A stretch of 53,290 bases of DNA from Caloranaerobacter azorensis DSM 13643 (GTDB lineage: Bacteria; Bacillota; Clostridia; Tissierellales; Thermohalobacteraceae), in contig NZ_FQXO01000013.1 in NCBI RefSeq assembly GCF_900129995.1, positions 1 through 53,290 on the forward strand, written 5' to 3'. Below, piece after piece: positions 27,827 to 37,831 of the stretch; position 1 is the first letter of the stretch, and the number at the start of each line of letters is the position of its first letter. The translations under genes and the position numbers were made by a program. The notes under the pieces were generated by a model, which had not been told where the DNA came from, searched no databases, and was given only the letters and a program-made list of their open reading frames with translations.

Positions 27827-28834
27827 CTAAGTTATTTTTATTGAACTATCTCTCTTTTGTAAATGAAATGGCAATATCGTACATTTTTCTTCTAATGGCT
27901 CTTTTTTAAGCTCCTTAATTATTCTTCTTATTGCAACAGCTCCTATATCATAAAATGGTATCTTAATTGTCGTTAATCTAGGTCTTAAATTAGAAACGAT
28001 ACTAATGTCTCCAAATCCTACAACCGATATATCGTCTGGTATTCTTATTTTATTATCATAGCAATAATTCATAACGCCAATGGCTAGCTCATCATTACTG
28101 CAATATATAGCAGTAAAATCATTATAATCCTTAAATATTTCTTTAGCAGCTTCATAACCGTCTTCTATTTTATATCCCTTTGCAAAATGAATATTGCTAT
28201 TCATGCCTTCAGTATCAGTCGAAGCTCTTTCAAATCCTTTTATCTTCATACTCTCTAATGAATTAACATCTTCCTTTACTCCTAAATATAATATATTTCT
28301 ATGTCCTAAACTAACCAGATATTTAGTCATTTCATAAGAAGCATCAATGTAGTCTATAGTTACTGTTGCATAATCTTCTTGATGTGAAAATCTACTTAAA
28401 AATACAAATGGTATATCATATTTATCAATTTGTTCTCTAATTTCTGAATTTAAAACATCAGATACTAAAATTATTCCTTCAACCTGTTTTCTATTAAGTA
28501 GCTGCATATATTTTAATTCTGCTGCCTTATCACCATACGTACTACATAGAAGAATATCGTAATTATACATTTTCCCAACTTCTTCAATACCTCTTACCAT
28601 ATCTGCTATGTATGAATTGCCAATATCTGTTACAATAACACCAATTAAAAATGATTTCTTTGTAACTAATGTTCTAGCAATTTCATTTGGTTTGTATCCG
28701 ATTTCTTCTATTACATCTAAAACTTTTTTTCTAATTTCTGGACTAACAGGTTTAGAATTATTAATAACTCTTGATACTGTTGAAATAGATACTCCAGCTA
28801 TTCTAGCTACATCTTTAATAGTAACTGACAACAA
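27827..28834 (-). CDS. LacI-family transcriptional regulator
   Basis: About 335 residues. The N-terminal LacI helix-turn-helix is TIKDVARIAGVSISTVSRVI with the hinge helix KPNEIARTLVTKKS. A sugar-binding-like domain follows (IGVIVTDIGNSYIADMVRGI, GHRNILYLG, DDISVVGFGD, TTIKIPFYDIG). The start is a TTG: GGAGG lies 4 bases before the first of two TTG codons and 7 before the second, so 28831 is equally possible. Target and effector are unknown; no transport or sugar gene lies next to it. Confidence 0.93.
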   Translation of the reverse strand: MLSVTIKDVARIAGVSISTVSRVINNSKPVSPEIRKKVLDVIEEIGYKPNEIARTLVTKKSFLIGVIVTDIGNSYIADMVRGIEEVGKMYNYDILLCSTYGDKAAELKYMQLLNRKQVEGIILVSDVLNSEIREQIDKYDIPFVFLSRFSHQEDYATVTIDYIDASYEMTKYLVSLGHRNILYLGVKEDVNSLESMKIKGFERASTDTEGMNSNIHFAKGYKIEDGYEAAKEIFKDYNDFTAIYCSNDELAIGVMNYCYDNKIRIPDDISVVGFGDISIVSNLRPRLTTIKIPFYDIGAVAIRRIIKELKKEPLEEKCTILPFHLQKRDSSIKIT

Positions 28835-28901
28835 ATCACCTCCAAATCATTTCCCTTATTTTCTACAAACAAATATATGATATTATATTCTGTTTATTAA
28901 A

Positions 28902-31900
28902 TCAAATAATAGCCGCAATTATGTCTGCTATTTTACAGATAAAGTTATATGAATTATAATCAAATTCCTTTTCTTTTATTGGTACTGAAAGGTATAAAAT
29001 CCCTTTAAGCCTTCCATTTATAATTGAAGGAGCAACTATTACTGACTGCCAATCAGGTTTCCCAGTTGCAGGATCAATTTTACCTATATCCTCCCAATCA
29101 ATTAAAAATTCTCCTTTTCTATTGTGTAGTACTTTTTCAATAATATTTTTATTATACCTAGGACAATTATGCCATTTCTGTTGTTTTCTTTTTTTAGCAT
29201 ATATCTTATTTATACTTAAATCTTCCTCAATTGTAAATAGTATTGCCTGCTGAACTTCCATAACTTCAATTAGTCTACTTAAAATTTCAAATATCTTACA
29301 TTCTACTTTTATATCTAGCTTTAATAGATTTAAAACGTCAATCATTAAAGAAACTATGCGCTGATCCTGCACTGTATTCCCAGTTACTATCCCAGCAAGT
29401 TTATCAAATCTTACTGCTTTATCTCTAATAGAATTATCCCAAAGAACAGCCTTATTTCTTCCTGTATTTTTTGCATGGTACAAGGCTTTATCAGCATTTT
29501 CTATAAGTTCATCTTTAAATTGTCCATGCTGCGGATAATTTGATACTCCTAAACTAATAGTAACTGGATAATCTTTACTTATTAAATTAGCACTTTCTAC
29601 TTCTTTTCTTATTTTTTCTGCAACTTTTAATCCCTCATTCCCTTCGGTATCATGTAGAATAATTATAAATTCTTCCCCACCATATCTTCCTACAATATCA
29701 GTATGCCTAATATTATTCTGGATTATTTGTGCAACTCTACTTAAGATTTCATCACCTTTCTGATGTCCAAATATATCATTTACATTTTTAAATTTATCTA
29801 TATCTGCCATTATTACTGAAAAACTATAGTTGTTAATTTTAGAAAACCTTAATATCTCATCAAATAGAAAATCAAAATATTTCCTATTATAAATTCCAGT
29901 AAGTTTATCTGTTGATGAAGAAATCTTTAAATAGTAATTCTCAATATTTAAGTAAGCTATATAAGATAACATTTTCATCAGCTCAAAAGTAGTTTGATCA
30001 AATCTATTAAAAATTATATCTGAATCTAAATAAAAGTATCCTATAATCTTATCATTTGAAAATCTCTTTATTTTTCTTCTTTCTACTTTATTTAACAAAC
30101 TTTCCTTTCTAGCCCTGAAAATTGGGATACAAATCATAGATTTAATGTCCCCAAATAAAAGTCTTTCTGTTTCATTTTTTATTTCTTTAAAAACATTCTT
30201 TAGAATAAACGCTCTCTGCTTTTGTTTAACTATAAATTTTATTTTTTGCAATTCTGCCTGATCGACATTATCTACCGTAGAAGCAATGATTTCTAATTCA
30301 TTTGTAGACTCACTATTTACGAAAATAAAACCTCTACTAGCTAGACTCTGATCAACCGCAAATCTTATTAGTCTACGTAAGTTATTTTTATAATCATCAT
30401 TAAATTTTTCTATCAACCTTGCTATCTGTAATATATTTAAATATTCCTTTGTTTCTTTACTATTTCCTTCTGTTGTCTTATTTATTTTATTAAATAAACT
30501 TATTAAAAGATCAATATCTTTCATATCACTATATTTCAGTTTTTCTAATATTTCATTTGCCTTCTTTGTCAATAATTCATCTTTATCCTTTAATAAAATA
30601 TTTATTATCATAGATACTTTTTGAATTATCTTACGCTTTCCATGACTACTGAAATAAGCTAATCTAAAATTCTCATCTGGTATTTTTTTTGATAGCCTTT
30701 TTAATAAATCTAAAACCATTAAATAATAATTAGCTGCTTTATAATACTCCTGCTTTCTAAAAAACTTTTCGCCAAGCATATAATAAATAAACAATTCAAG
30801 CTCTAAAAATCTATTATCTCTAACTAATTTAAGCACTTCTAATAACCTTTGAATTCCCCAATCTTCTATACATATAATCAACATTTTTCTAACTATATCT
30901 AGATAAATTGTAGATACCTTCTCTGCTATTTCAGCATCTTCTTCTAATAATTCTAATGCATAATCTATATCTCCATTTTGAATAGCAACGTACGCTACTC
31001 TTAAAAGAAAATCTCTTCGACCAGTATTTCTAACTCTAAATTCATCTCTTATTTTATTAATTTCTTTTTTATCCAATATGCCAGTTTTGTAATATTTAAT
31101 AAGCGCTTTTAAAGATATTGCATTAAGCTTGTATTTAATATCAAATTTAGTGCTATTTTCTATTGTCTTATCACAAAACTCTATAGCTTCATCCCACTTT
31201 CCAAATTTATAATAAAATTCACTTAAAAAATTATAATATTCAGTAACATTTACCTTACTTATATTAGATTCTTTGAATTTTTCCTGCAAGATATAATAGC
31301 AATCAAAACATTTATCAAACTCTCCCGTATGAAGATATATAGCAGCTAAATTTTTCATAGCAACAAAATACATATCTTTATATTCTAGTTCTTTTGAAAG
31401 TTTAACGGCTCTTTCTACTACTTCTTTAGCCTTTTCATATTCATTAATACTTAAATATAATTCGCCTATGTTATTTAAAAGTATTACTTCACTTTGTACA
31501 AAATTATATTTTTGAGATATTTCAATTCCTTCTTTCATATACTTCATTGCTTTATCGGTTTCATCAAAATAATCGGCATAAATTATTCCAATATTGTTAA
31601 TAGGACGAGTAGATTCTACAAACTCATTAGCTTTTTGAAATAACTCTATACTTTTTTCAAAACATTCTTTTGCCAAATTAATTTTTTCTGTAAACATATA
31701 AACAAGACCCATATGATTATAAATACTACCCGCATATTTGTATAATTTTTCATTTAAAGCTAGTTCTAAATACTTCTTACTAAGCCTTAAAACTAAATAA
31801 TACTTACCTTTCCAGATATTAATTTTATTTAGTAAAATCAAAGCATCTAAAACAGATTCAATCGAATCTATAGACTTTGCCTCTAAATATGCCTCTATTG

Positions 31901-34277
31901 CCAATCTTCTACATGTATCTAAATCATTTCTTAAACAAAATATGTTAGCCATATTTATTTTACATCTAATAATCAGCTGTTTATTATCTGTTTTCATTGC
32001 TCCTTTTAAAGCTTTTTTATACATGTCTATAGCCTTATTATTTTCACCCTGATAAGCATATAACTTACCCATACTTATTAACACTTTTAATTTTCTTATA
32101 TCATCTGGCTTTTTCTCTAAAAGTTTATATGCCTTTTCCCACAATAACATCGCACGTGAATTTGCAAGTAATCTCTGCATCTTTTGTGCAAATGTAATAG
32201 CATAATCGATAGCTTTGTCTGTTTCTCCAGATAAAGTTAAATGAAAAATTAACTCATCAAAATTTACTCTATCCTGTTTTTTATAAATATCTTCAAGAAT
32301 CTCAGAAGCCTGTTTATGCAATCTATTTCTTTCATCTTTATCAATACTATTATATATATATACCTTAACATTTCTATTATAAAAAGTATAAGTATAACCC
32401 CAATCCTCTAATCGTTTATCCAGTAGTTTCATAGAAACTAATTTTTCAATTAAACTTAATAATTTTTCTTCACTTATTCTCACCATTTTTTCTATAATTT
32501 TTTGAGAAACTGGACTGTTAAATATAGAAATTATTTTAATAATATTGTATAAATCTCTATCTAACAATTCGATTTGCTCTTTGATAGCTTCATCTATATT
32601 CCCAGGTATAAGAAGTCGATCAATATTTTCAATTTTTAATTTCCAGATACCCTTTTTATTTAAATAAAGTTCCTTAGCTACATACAATTTCTTCAAAACT
32701 TCCTCTATATATCTTGGATTACCACTAGTTTCTTCCATTATTTTAGCTGTAAAATTAATAGGTCTGTAATCGATATTTAAAATATTACTTAGTAATTCTG
32801 CTGTTTCTTGTAAACTTAATTTAAGCAGTTCAAGTTCCTTAACTTTATCTAATTTTTTCCATTCATTGATAATCTCTTTTATTTCCGGCATATATTTTAC
32901 TTTTTCCTCATCATAAGTAACAATCAATAAAAGAGGTACAGAATTACTATTCTTTATAATAAAATCCAATATTTTAAAAGTTTCTAACTCGGCATTATGT
33001 AAGTCATCTATCATAATATAAGTTGGTGTCTTATTTATATAATCTAAAATAAAATTAGTAATCCGATCATATAATCTCAGCTTTTCTTTATCTGCAGTTA
33101 AAACTGATGAAGGTTTAATATCTTTAATAAATCTTATTTCAGGTATTATTTTCACTAATTCTGCACCATATTTTTCAATTAAACTAATATCCGCATTCTT
33201 TATCATTTGTTTCAAAATCATCTGAATTGGCGAGGAACTAACCGAATTTGATACATCAACCATTACTTTAAATAATATTCTATTATTCATCCTCAATCTA
33301 AATCCTATTTCATTGAGAAAACGTGTTTTCCCAATTCCGCATTCTCCCTTAACCAATACTAATTTCATTTTATAATTTCCTGTATTGAACTGATTATCAA
33401 TATCAAGCACTTCTCTTATTTCTTTATCTCTACCTACTATCGGCGTTTTGAATATTAAATTTCTATTTGTAAAATCAAATTCAAATTGCCTTCCTGTAAT
33501 AACATTTAAATCATTAACTAATTGATAGATATTATCATATCTCTTACTAACATTTCTACTTATACATTTTTTAATAATTTTAAAATAATCATTATCTGAA
33601 TTTTTAATTTCTTCTAATATACTTTGATAATTGAATTCTGTTTTATTAACTCCCTTTAGTAAAGAATAAAATAATATTCCAATTGAGAATATGTCTATTC
33701 GCTTATCTATTTTTTCTTTATTAAAAGTAAATTCAGGTGCAATAAACATTCTGTCATTATAATCGAAAGTTCTACTTATAATACGTTCCTTTACTGAAAT
33801 AATATCTTGTAATTTAATCTTTACTCCGTCTTTGTATTTATTTACAAAAATATTGTCTTGATTTAAAAAAACATAGGTTATTCCTTGCAGGTGTAAATGA
33901 TATAATACATCACATATTTGATAAATAATATCAACCACTTCTTTTTCCGTAAATCTATCTATAGTACCAATGAGCTTAAATCCTTTTTTCATTTCAGTTG
34001 TATAAAAATACAAAAGTTTTTTTGAGTCTTTATTATCAATCGTTTTTACTATATCAAAGCTATAACTTCTGATGATATTAGGATGTGTAATAGTACTGTA
34101 TTTAATAAAATTTTGTGTTAGGTATTTTACATACTTACTAGTATTTGGGGTCTCTTTGTATAATTTCAGAAATTTTTTCTCATTGTTTCTTATTAAATCT
34201 CTTACTTCATATGTAATACTATCATCATTTTCTTCAATAATATTATTTATAAAATACCTATTATTTATTAATTCCAT
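28902..34277 (-). CDS. Multidomain signalling protein: pseudokinase, STAND-like ATPase, TPR array, GAF, GGDEF, GAF
   Basis: 1791 residues, no membrane segment. Residues 1-265 have the protein-kinase fold but lack a glycine loop (EENDDS), replace HRDxKPxN by FLNQDN and DFG by DII, while APE is kept, so it is probably catalytically dead. Residues about 275-600 are an AAA-type ATPase (VGRDKEIREV, Walker A GECGIGKT near 310, Walker B YIMIDDLH). About 690-1240 is a long TPR-like helical array. A GAF domain (about 1290-1450) leads into a GGDEF domain with DKLTGIYNRKYF, the metal-site DIDKFKNVND and active-site GGEEF near 1534; RxxD five residues before it is an intact inhibitory site. A second GAF-like domain ends the protein. 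It should make cyclic-di-GMP in response to signals sensed upstream. AAGGGG precedes the ATG. Confidence 0.9.
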   Translation of the reverse strand: MELINNRYFINNIIEENDDSITYEVRDLIRNNEKKFLKLYKETPNTSKYVKYLTQNFIKYSTITHPNIIRSYSFDIVKTIDNKDSKKLLYFYTTEMKKGFKLIGTIDRFTEKEVVDIIYQICDVLYHLHLQGITYVFLNQDNIFVNKYKDGVKIKLQDIISVKERIISRTFDYNDRMFIAPEFTFNKEKIDKRIDIFSIGILFYSLLKGVNKTEFNYQSILEEIKNSDNDYFKIIKKCISRNVSKRYDNIYQLVNDLNVITGRQFEFDFTNRNLIFKTPIVGRDKEIREVLDIDNQFNTGNYKMKLVLVKGECGIGKTRFLNEIGFRLRMNNRILFKVMVDVSNSVSSSPIQMILKQMIKNADISLIEKYGAELVKIIPEIRFIKDIKPSSVLTADKEKLRLYDRITNFILDYINKTPTYIMIDDLHNAELETFKILDFIIKNSNSVPLLLIVTYDEEKVKYMPEIKEIINEWKKLDKVKELELLKLSLQETAELLSNILNIDYRPINFTAKIMEETSGNPRYIEEVLKKLYVAKELYLNKKGIWKLKIENIDRLLIPGNIDEAIKEQIELLDRDLYNIIKIISIFNSPVSQKIIEKMVRISEEKLLSLIEKLVSMKLLDKRLEDWGYTYTFYNRNVKVYIYNSIDKDERNRLHKQASEILEDIYKKQDRVNFDELIFHLTLSGETDKAIDYAITFAQKMQRLLANSRAMLLWEKAYKLLEKKPDDIRKLKVLISMGKLYAYQGENNKAIDMYKKALKGAMKTDNKQLIIRCKINMANIFCLRNDLDTCRRLAIEAYLEAKSIDSIESVLDALILLNKINIWKGKYYLVLRLSKKYLELALNEKLYKYAGSIYNHMGLVYMFTEKINLAKECFEKSIELFQKANEFVESTRPINNIGIIYADYFDETDKAMKYMKEGIEISQKYNFVQSEVILLNNIGELYLSINEYEKAKEVVERAVKLSKELEYKDMYFVAMKNLAAIYLHTGEFDKCFDCYYILQEKFKESNISKVNVTEYYNFLSEFYYKFGKWDEAIEFCDKTIENSTKFDIKYKLNAISLKALIKYYKTGILDKKEINKIRDEFRVRNTGRRDFLLRVAYVAIQNGDIDYALELLEEDAEIAEKVSTIYLDIVRKMLIICIEDWGIQRLLEVLKLVRDNRFLELELFIYYMLGEKFFRKQEYYKAANYYLMVLDLLKRLSKKIPDENFRLAYFSSHGKRKIIQKVSMIINILLKDKDELLTKKANEILEKLKYSDMKDIDLLISLFNKINKTTEGNSKETKEYLNILQIARLIEKFNDDYKNNLRRLIRFAVDQSLASRGFIFVNSESTNELEIIASTVDNVDQAELQKIKFIVKQKQRAFILKNVFKEIKNETERLLFGDIKSMICIPIFRARKESLLNKVERRKIKRFSNDKIIGYFYLDSDIIFNRFDQTTFELMKMLSYIAYLNIENYYLKISSSTDKLTGIYNRKYFDFLFDEILRFSKINNYSFSVIMADIDKFKNVNDIFGHQKGDEILSRVAQIIQNNIRHTDIVGRYGGEEFIIILHDTEGNEGLKVAEKIRKEVESANLISKDYPVTISLGVSNYPQHGQFKDELIENADKALYHAKNTGRNKAVLWDNSIRDKAVRFDKLAGIVTGNTVQDQRIVSLMIDVLNLLKLDIKVECKIFEILSRLIEVMEVQQAILFTIEEDLSINKIYAKKRKQQKWHNCPRYNKNIIEKVLHNRKGEFLIDWEDIGKIDPATGKPDWQSVIVAPSIINGRLKGILYLSVPIKEKEFDYNSYNFICKIADIIAAII

Positions 34278-34337
34278 AAAATCCCCTTCCCTATACCAAG
34301 CATACCCAAATTTCAGAATATATCGAATTTAAATAAC

Positions 34338-34343
34338 ATTATA
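34338..34343 (-). promoter_or_regulatory. Extended -10 element upstream of the signalling gene
   Basis: TGGTATAAT on the minus strand, about 60 bases before the start of the 1791-residue protein. The TGN extension may compensate for the lack of a good -35. Confidence 0.45.
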
Positions 34344-34381
34344 CCATAAATTAAACTAGAAAGGTATATTTCACCATATTA

Positions 34382-35797
34382 TCATACCTGTATACTTTTC
34401 CATCTACCAGATTTAAATCTAAAAAATAGTAAAAGTCCCCTTATGATTAAATCAATACTCATAGCTATCCAAGCACCAATTAATCCAATTTTCAAAACTT
34501 TCACAAATAAGTATGCTAATGTAAGTCTTATTCCCCAAATACCTATAAATGTAATTATAAGCACCCATCTAGTATCTCCTGCGCCTCTCAATCCACCAGC
34601 AAATCCCATCACACCTGCTAAAAAAGGCTGTGATATAGCAACAATTCTAAGACACAATTTTGCATTATCTAATATCTTCTTATCTCTGGTAAAAATCATT
34701 AAGAATATGTCAGGCCAAATGAAGAAAAAGAGTCCAAATATGCCCATAACTATAGAAGCCATTTTTACAGATATGTATCCACTTTTCTGCGCTAATTTAG
34801 GGTCCCCAGCTCCTAAATACTGACCAACTAATGTAGTTGCTGCTAATGCAAATCCAAATCCTGGCATAAAAGATATAGATTCAGCAGTCAATGTAATTCT
34901 ATGCGCTGCTACCATTTTTGTCCCTAGACTTGTTACTATTCTAAAAAATAAAAGTTGCCCAAATCTCATAAAAAACTGTTCTACTGCAGCGGGTATTCCA
35001 ATATTAAAAATACGTTTAATAATTCGAAAATCAATCTTATTATTTTCTTTAATATTCACTTTTATTTTCCCTTTACCTTTAATAATTATTAAAAAAATAA
35101 ATAAACCAGCAATGCTTCGAGCAAAAGCTGTAGAAATAGCTGCACCTGTTACTTCTAATCCAGCACCCGGTATCTTAATAAATACATTTTTATTTAATAT
35201 AGGAATGTTTACATTTACTATTCGGGTATGATAAATCAAAAAAAAGTTTCCAATTATATTTAATATATTCGAAATACCATTTACATACATAGGTGTCCTA
35301 GTATCTCCTGTACCTCTAAAAACACCGCTCATTATAATGCCTATTATCATAAAAGGTAAAGATAAACTTATAACTTTAAAGTATCTTGTTGCCTGTGGAA
35401 TTACATCTTCCTTTGCACCCATTAAAATAACTATTGTTCTAGCCAATAATTGGCCCAAAAAACTAAAAAAAATTGCTAATATTAAACTAATAATTAATGC
35501 TTGTTTAGCTACATCATTGGCTTTTTTAATATCTCCAGCCCCAATAAATCTTGCAACTAATGCAGTAGCTCCAACACTTATAGCTGAAAAGATTGCCATC
35601 GCAGTTGTCATAGGCATATCACTTATACCTACCGCTGCTATAGCCGAATCTCCAAGGCTTCCAACCATAGCCATGTCAGCAAAACCTAATAAAGTCTGCA
35701 TCAGCATCTCCATGATTGCTGGAAGAGCTAATTTAATAGCCTGTTTAGTTAAATTTTTATTAGTTAATATTTCATTCGTATTTTTTGAGGTCCCCAT
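34382..35797 (-). CDS. MATE-family multidrug efflux transporter
   Basis: 471 residues with about 12 membrane helices in two halves. It begins with the MATE pattern (NKNLTKQAIKLALPAIMEML, GFADMAMVGSLGDSAIAAVG) and repeats VFRGTGDTRTPMY and GLRGAGDTRWVLI, the duplicated loop motif. Such pumps export cationic drugs using sodium or proton gradients. GGAGGGAG precedes the ATG. It lies 15 bases after marR on the same strand, so MarR probably controls it. Confidence 0.94.
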   Translation of the reverse strand: MGTSKNTNEILTNKNLTKQAIKLALPAIMEMLMQTLLGFADMAMVGSLGDSAIAAVGISDMPMTTAMAIFSAISVGATALVARFIGAGDIKKANDVAKQALIISLILAIFFSFLGQLLARTIVILMGAKEDVIPQATRYFKVISLSLPFMIIGIIMSGVFRGTGDTRTPMYVNGISNILNIIGNFFLIYHTRIVNVNIPILNKNVFIKIPGAGLEVTGAAISTAFARSIAGLFIFLIIIKGKGKIKVNIKENNKIDFRIIKRIFNIGIPAAVEQFFMRFGQLLFFRIVTSLGTKMVAAHRITLTAESISFMPGFGFALAATTLVGQYLGAGDPKLAQKSGYISVKMASIVMGIFGLFFFIWPDIFLMIFTRDKKILDNAKLCLRIVAISQPFLAGVMGFAGGLRGAGDTRWVLIITFIGIWGIRLTLAYLFVKVLKIGLIGAWIAMSIDLIIRGLLLFFRFKSGRWKSIQV

Positions 35798-35812
35798 TAT
35801 AACTCCCTCCTC

Positions 35813-36250
35813 TTAAAGCTCTCTTTCCATAGATATATATAGCTTTTCTAAATTCTTAACGAGAGAGCTCTTCTCTTCTTCAGTAAAGGAACTTAACATC
35901 TTTTCTAAATAATCTATTCTTCTATTAAGAACCTTTTGTAATATTTCAAACCCCTTATCTAGTACCTTTATTCTAACCACTCTTCTATCTTTATCGTCTC
36001 TTACCCTTACGACTAATCCATTCTTCTCCATTCTGTCGACTAAATCCGTTATTGTGCTATATGCAAGAGCTAGTTTTTCACTTATCTCACCTATTGTCAA
36101 ATCTCCTTCTTTTATTAAATACTGAAGTGCATTAAATTGAGGCCCTGTTATATTATATTCTTTTAGAATCTCCCTTCCTTTTTTCTTTATTATAGAATCA
36201 ACTTTCCTTAGATATTTCTCAATAGCTTCAACATTATTAATTTGGCTCAT
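35813..36250 (-). CDS. MarR-family transcriptional regulator
   Basis: 145 residues, one winged helix-turn-helix domain: TGPQFNALQYLIKEGDLTIG, EISEKLALAYSTITDLVDRM and the wing VRVRDDKDRRVVRIKV. It is a dimeric repressor type that typically releases DNA on binding a phenolic or drug ligand. It is first in an operon with the MATE pump. AGGGGG precedes the ATG. A near-palindrome TTACTATAGTTAA about 40 bases upstream could be its operator. Confidence 0.93.
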   Translation of the reverse strand: MSQINNVEAIEKYLRKVDSIIKKKGREILKEYNITGPQFNALQYLIKEGDLTIGEISEKLALAYSTITDLVDRMEKNGLVVRVRDDKDRRVVRIKVLDKGFEILQKVLNRRIDYLEKMLSSFTEEEKSSLVKNLEKLYISMEREL

Positions 36251-36288
36251 TTTTTATACCCCCTAATATTTCGATACTCTAAATTTTA

Positions 36289-36301
36289 TTACTATAGTTA
36301 A
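36289..36301 (-). promoter_or_regulatory. Possible MarR operator
   Basis: TTACTATAGTTAA is a near-perfect palindrome centred about 45 bases upstream of marR. Position and symmetry fit an autoregulated MarR repressor; the sequence itself is not diagnostic. Confidence 0.3.
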
Positions 36302-36452
36302 TGATACCACTGGACATGCCTTAGTTCAACAGAATAATCCTAACTTTTACATAAAATTTCTATAATCAAGAAGGATTTATAACCCTCTTATCGAATAAAT
36401 AAATTTGTGGCTATATTTATTTTTTGATTAATTATCGAAAGGGGGGGGAACG

Positions 36453-37388
36453 TTGAAATATATACATACTAAAACAAAAAAATCAAAATATTTTTCCCTA
36501 CTTATCATTCCCCACTCTAACAATATAAAACAATTTAAGATAGCCACATGGGTTCCTAAACTTCTAATATTCACTATTATAATCAGTTTATCTACAACTA
36601 TTTTTCTATTTTTTTCTTATCGAGAATTGAAAAATAAATATTTAGCAAAACTCGATGAACTCGACTACGTAAATAGTATAAACATAAAGCAGAAAGCCGA
36701 AATTGAAACTTTAAGAGAAAAAACTACTGAAATACAAGAAAAGCTCGATACTATTTCTAAATTTCAAGAAAAAATCAAGAATATGATCGGAATTAAAGAT
36801 AATAAAAAAGAAAAAAGAGTTGTAAATCCTTCAAGAAGTGGAAATCAATTTTTTAAAGAAAAAGCCGTTTTAGAAAAACTTGATAACAGCATAATATCGC
36901 AGATAGATGAATTATCAAAACTTTTAGACAACAGTAAAGAAGAACTAATTAAACTAACAGCCGATGTAGAAAAAAAGATGAAATATTTAGATGCTAAACC
37001 AAACCTGATGCCTGCTAAAGGCAAAATAACTTCAGGATATGGTTATCGACGCAATCCTTTTGGTAAAGGAAGAGAATTTCATAAAGGGTTAGATATAACG
37101 AATAAACCCGGAACGAAAATCAGAGCTGCTGGAAGTGGAATTGTAACTTTTGCAGGCTACTACGGGGGATATGGAAAAGTTATAATAATAAGTCATGGAT
37201 ATGGTTATCAATCTATATATGGACATAATAGAAAACTTCTTGTAAAAGTAGGGCAGCATGTAAAAAAAGGAGAAGTCATTGCTGAAATGGGTAATACAGG
37301 TAGAAGTACAGGACCTCATTTGCATTTTGAAATCAGATATTATGGTAAAGCCGTTAACCCCAAGAATGTAATTGATAACTATAAATAA
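36453..37388 (+). CDS. Membrane-anchored M23 (LytM) peptidase
   Basis: 311 residues from a TTG start. Residues about 29-53 are a single membrane helix, about 55-180 a coiled coil, and 188-311 the LytM peptidase domain. The zinc site is complete: HKGLDITN (His and Asp) and GPHLHFEIRYYG (His). It would cut peptide bonds in peptidoglycan on the outer face of the membrane. The ribosome site is an eight-G run ending 4 bases before the TTG. It is 21 bases upstream of a bactofilin gene, a pairing known from cell-shape and sporulation contexts. Confidence 0.92.
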   Translation: MKYIHTKTKKSKYFSLLIIPHSNNIKQFKIATWVPKLLIFTIIISLSTTIFLFFSYRELKNKYLAKLDELDYVNSINIKQKAEIETLREKTTEIQEKLDTISKFQEKIKNMIGIKDNKKEKRVVNPSRSGNQFFKEKAVLEKLDNSIISQIDELSKLLDNSKEELIKLTADVEKKMKYLDAKPNLMPAKGKITSGYGYRRNPFGKGREFHKGLDITNKPGTKIRAAGSGIVTFAGYYGGYGKVIIISHGYGYQSIYGHNRKLLVKVGQHVKKGEVIAEMGNTGRSTGPHLHFEIRYYGKAVNPKNVIDNYK

Positions 37389-37409
37389 CTTTATAAGGAG
37401 CGATTCATA

Positions 37410-37805
37410 ATGTTTAATAAAAAAGAAGCGAAACTTGATAAAATTGATACACTTATTGGTAAAAATACAAAGCTTGAGGGTAAAATTGAATGCAAAGGTA
37501 CTATAAGACTAGATGGTGAACTAATAGGAGATTTAAGCGTTGAAGGAAATGTTATTATTGGAGAGAGCGGAAAAATTAATGGTAATATAATATGTAATAA
37601 TATTTTTATATCAGGTATGGTCAAAGGTAATATTATTTCAAAAGAGTTATTAAGACTGACAAATACAGCTAAATTATATGGAGATATTCAAGTGAAAACA
37701 TTTATTGTTGATGAAAACGCTGTATTTGAAGGCTCATGTAAAATGGAAAATGCTAAAACTTTGAATGAAACAAAAATTAATAAAGAATCAAAAAAGTCAA
37801 AATAA
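37410..37805 (+). CDS. Bactofilin
   Basis: 131 residues. The central right-handed beta-helix repeats are visible: LIGKNTKLEGKIECKGTIRL, DGELIGDLSVEGNVIIGESG, KINGNIICNNIFISGMVKGN. Bactofilins polymerise without nucleotide and position cell-wall enzymes. The upstream M23 peptidase is the likely partner. AAGGAG precedes the ATG, and a strong terminator starts at its stop. Confidence 0.92.
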   Translation: MFNKKEAKLDKIDTLIGKNTKLEGKIECKGTIRLDGELIGDLSVEGNVIIGESGKINGNIICNNIFISGMVKGNIISKELLRLTNTAKLYGDIQVKTFIVDENAVFEGSCKMENAKTLNETKINKESKKSK

Positions 37806-37831
37806 GGAGCATTTTAAGCTCCTTATTTTAT
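37801..37831. terminator. Terminator after the bactofilin gene (bidirectional)
   Basis: AATAAGGAGC (37801-37810) and GCTCCTTATT (37818-37827) form a perfect 10-bp stem followed by TTATCTT. The lipid kinase gene converges on it from the other side. Confidence 0.85.

Noticed and set aside
37391-37624. Minus-strand frame opposite the bactofilin gene
   Set aside because: The plus-strand bactofilin is well supported by repeats, ribosome site and operon position.
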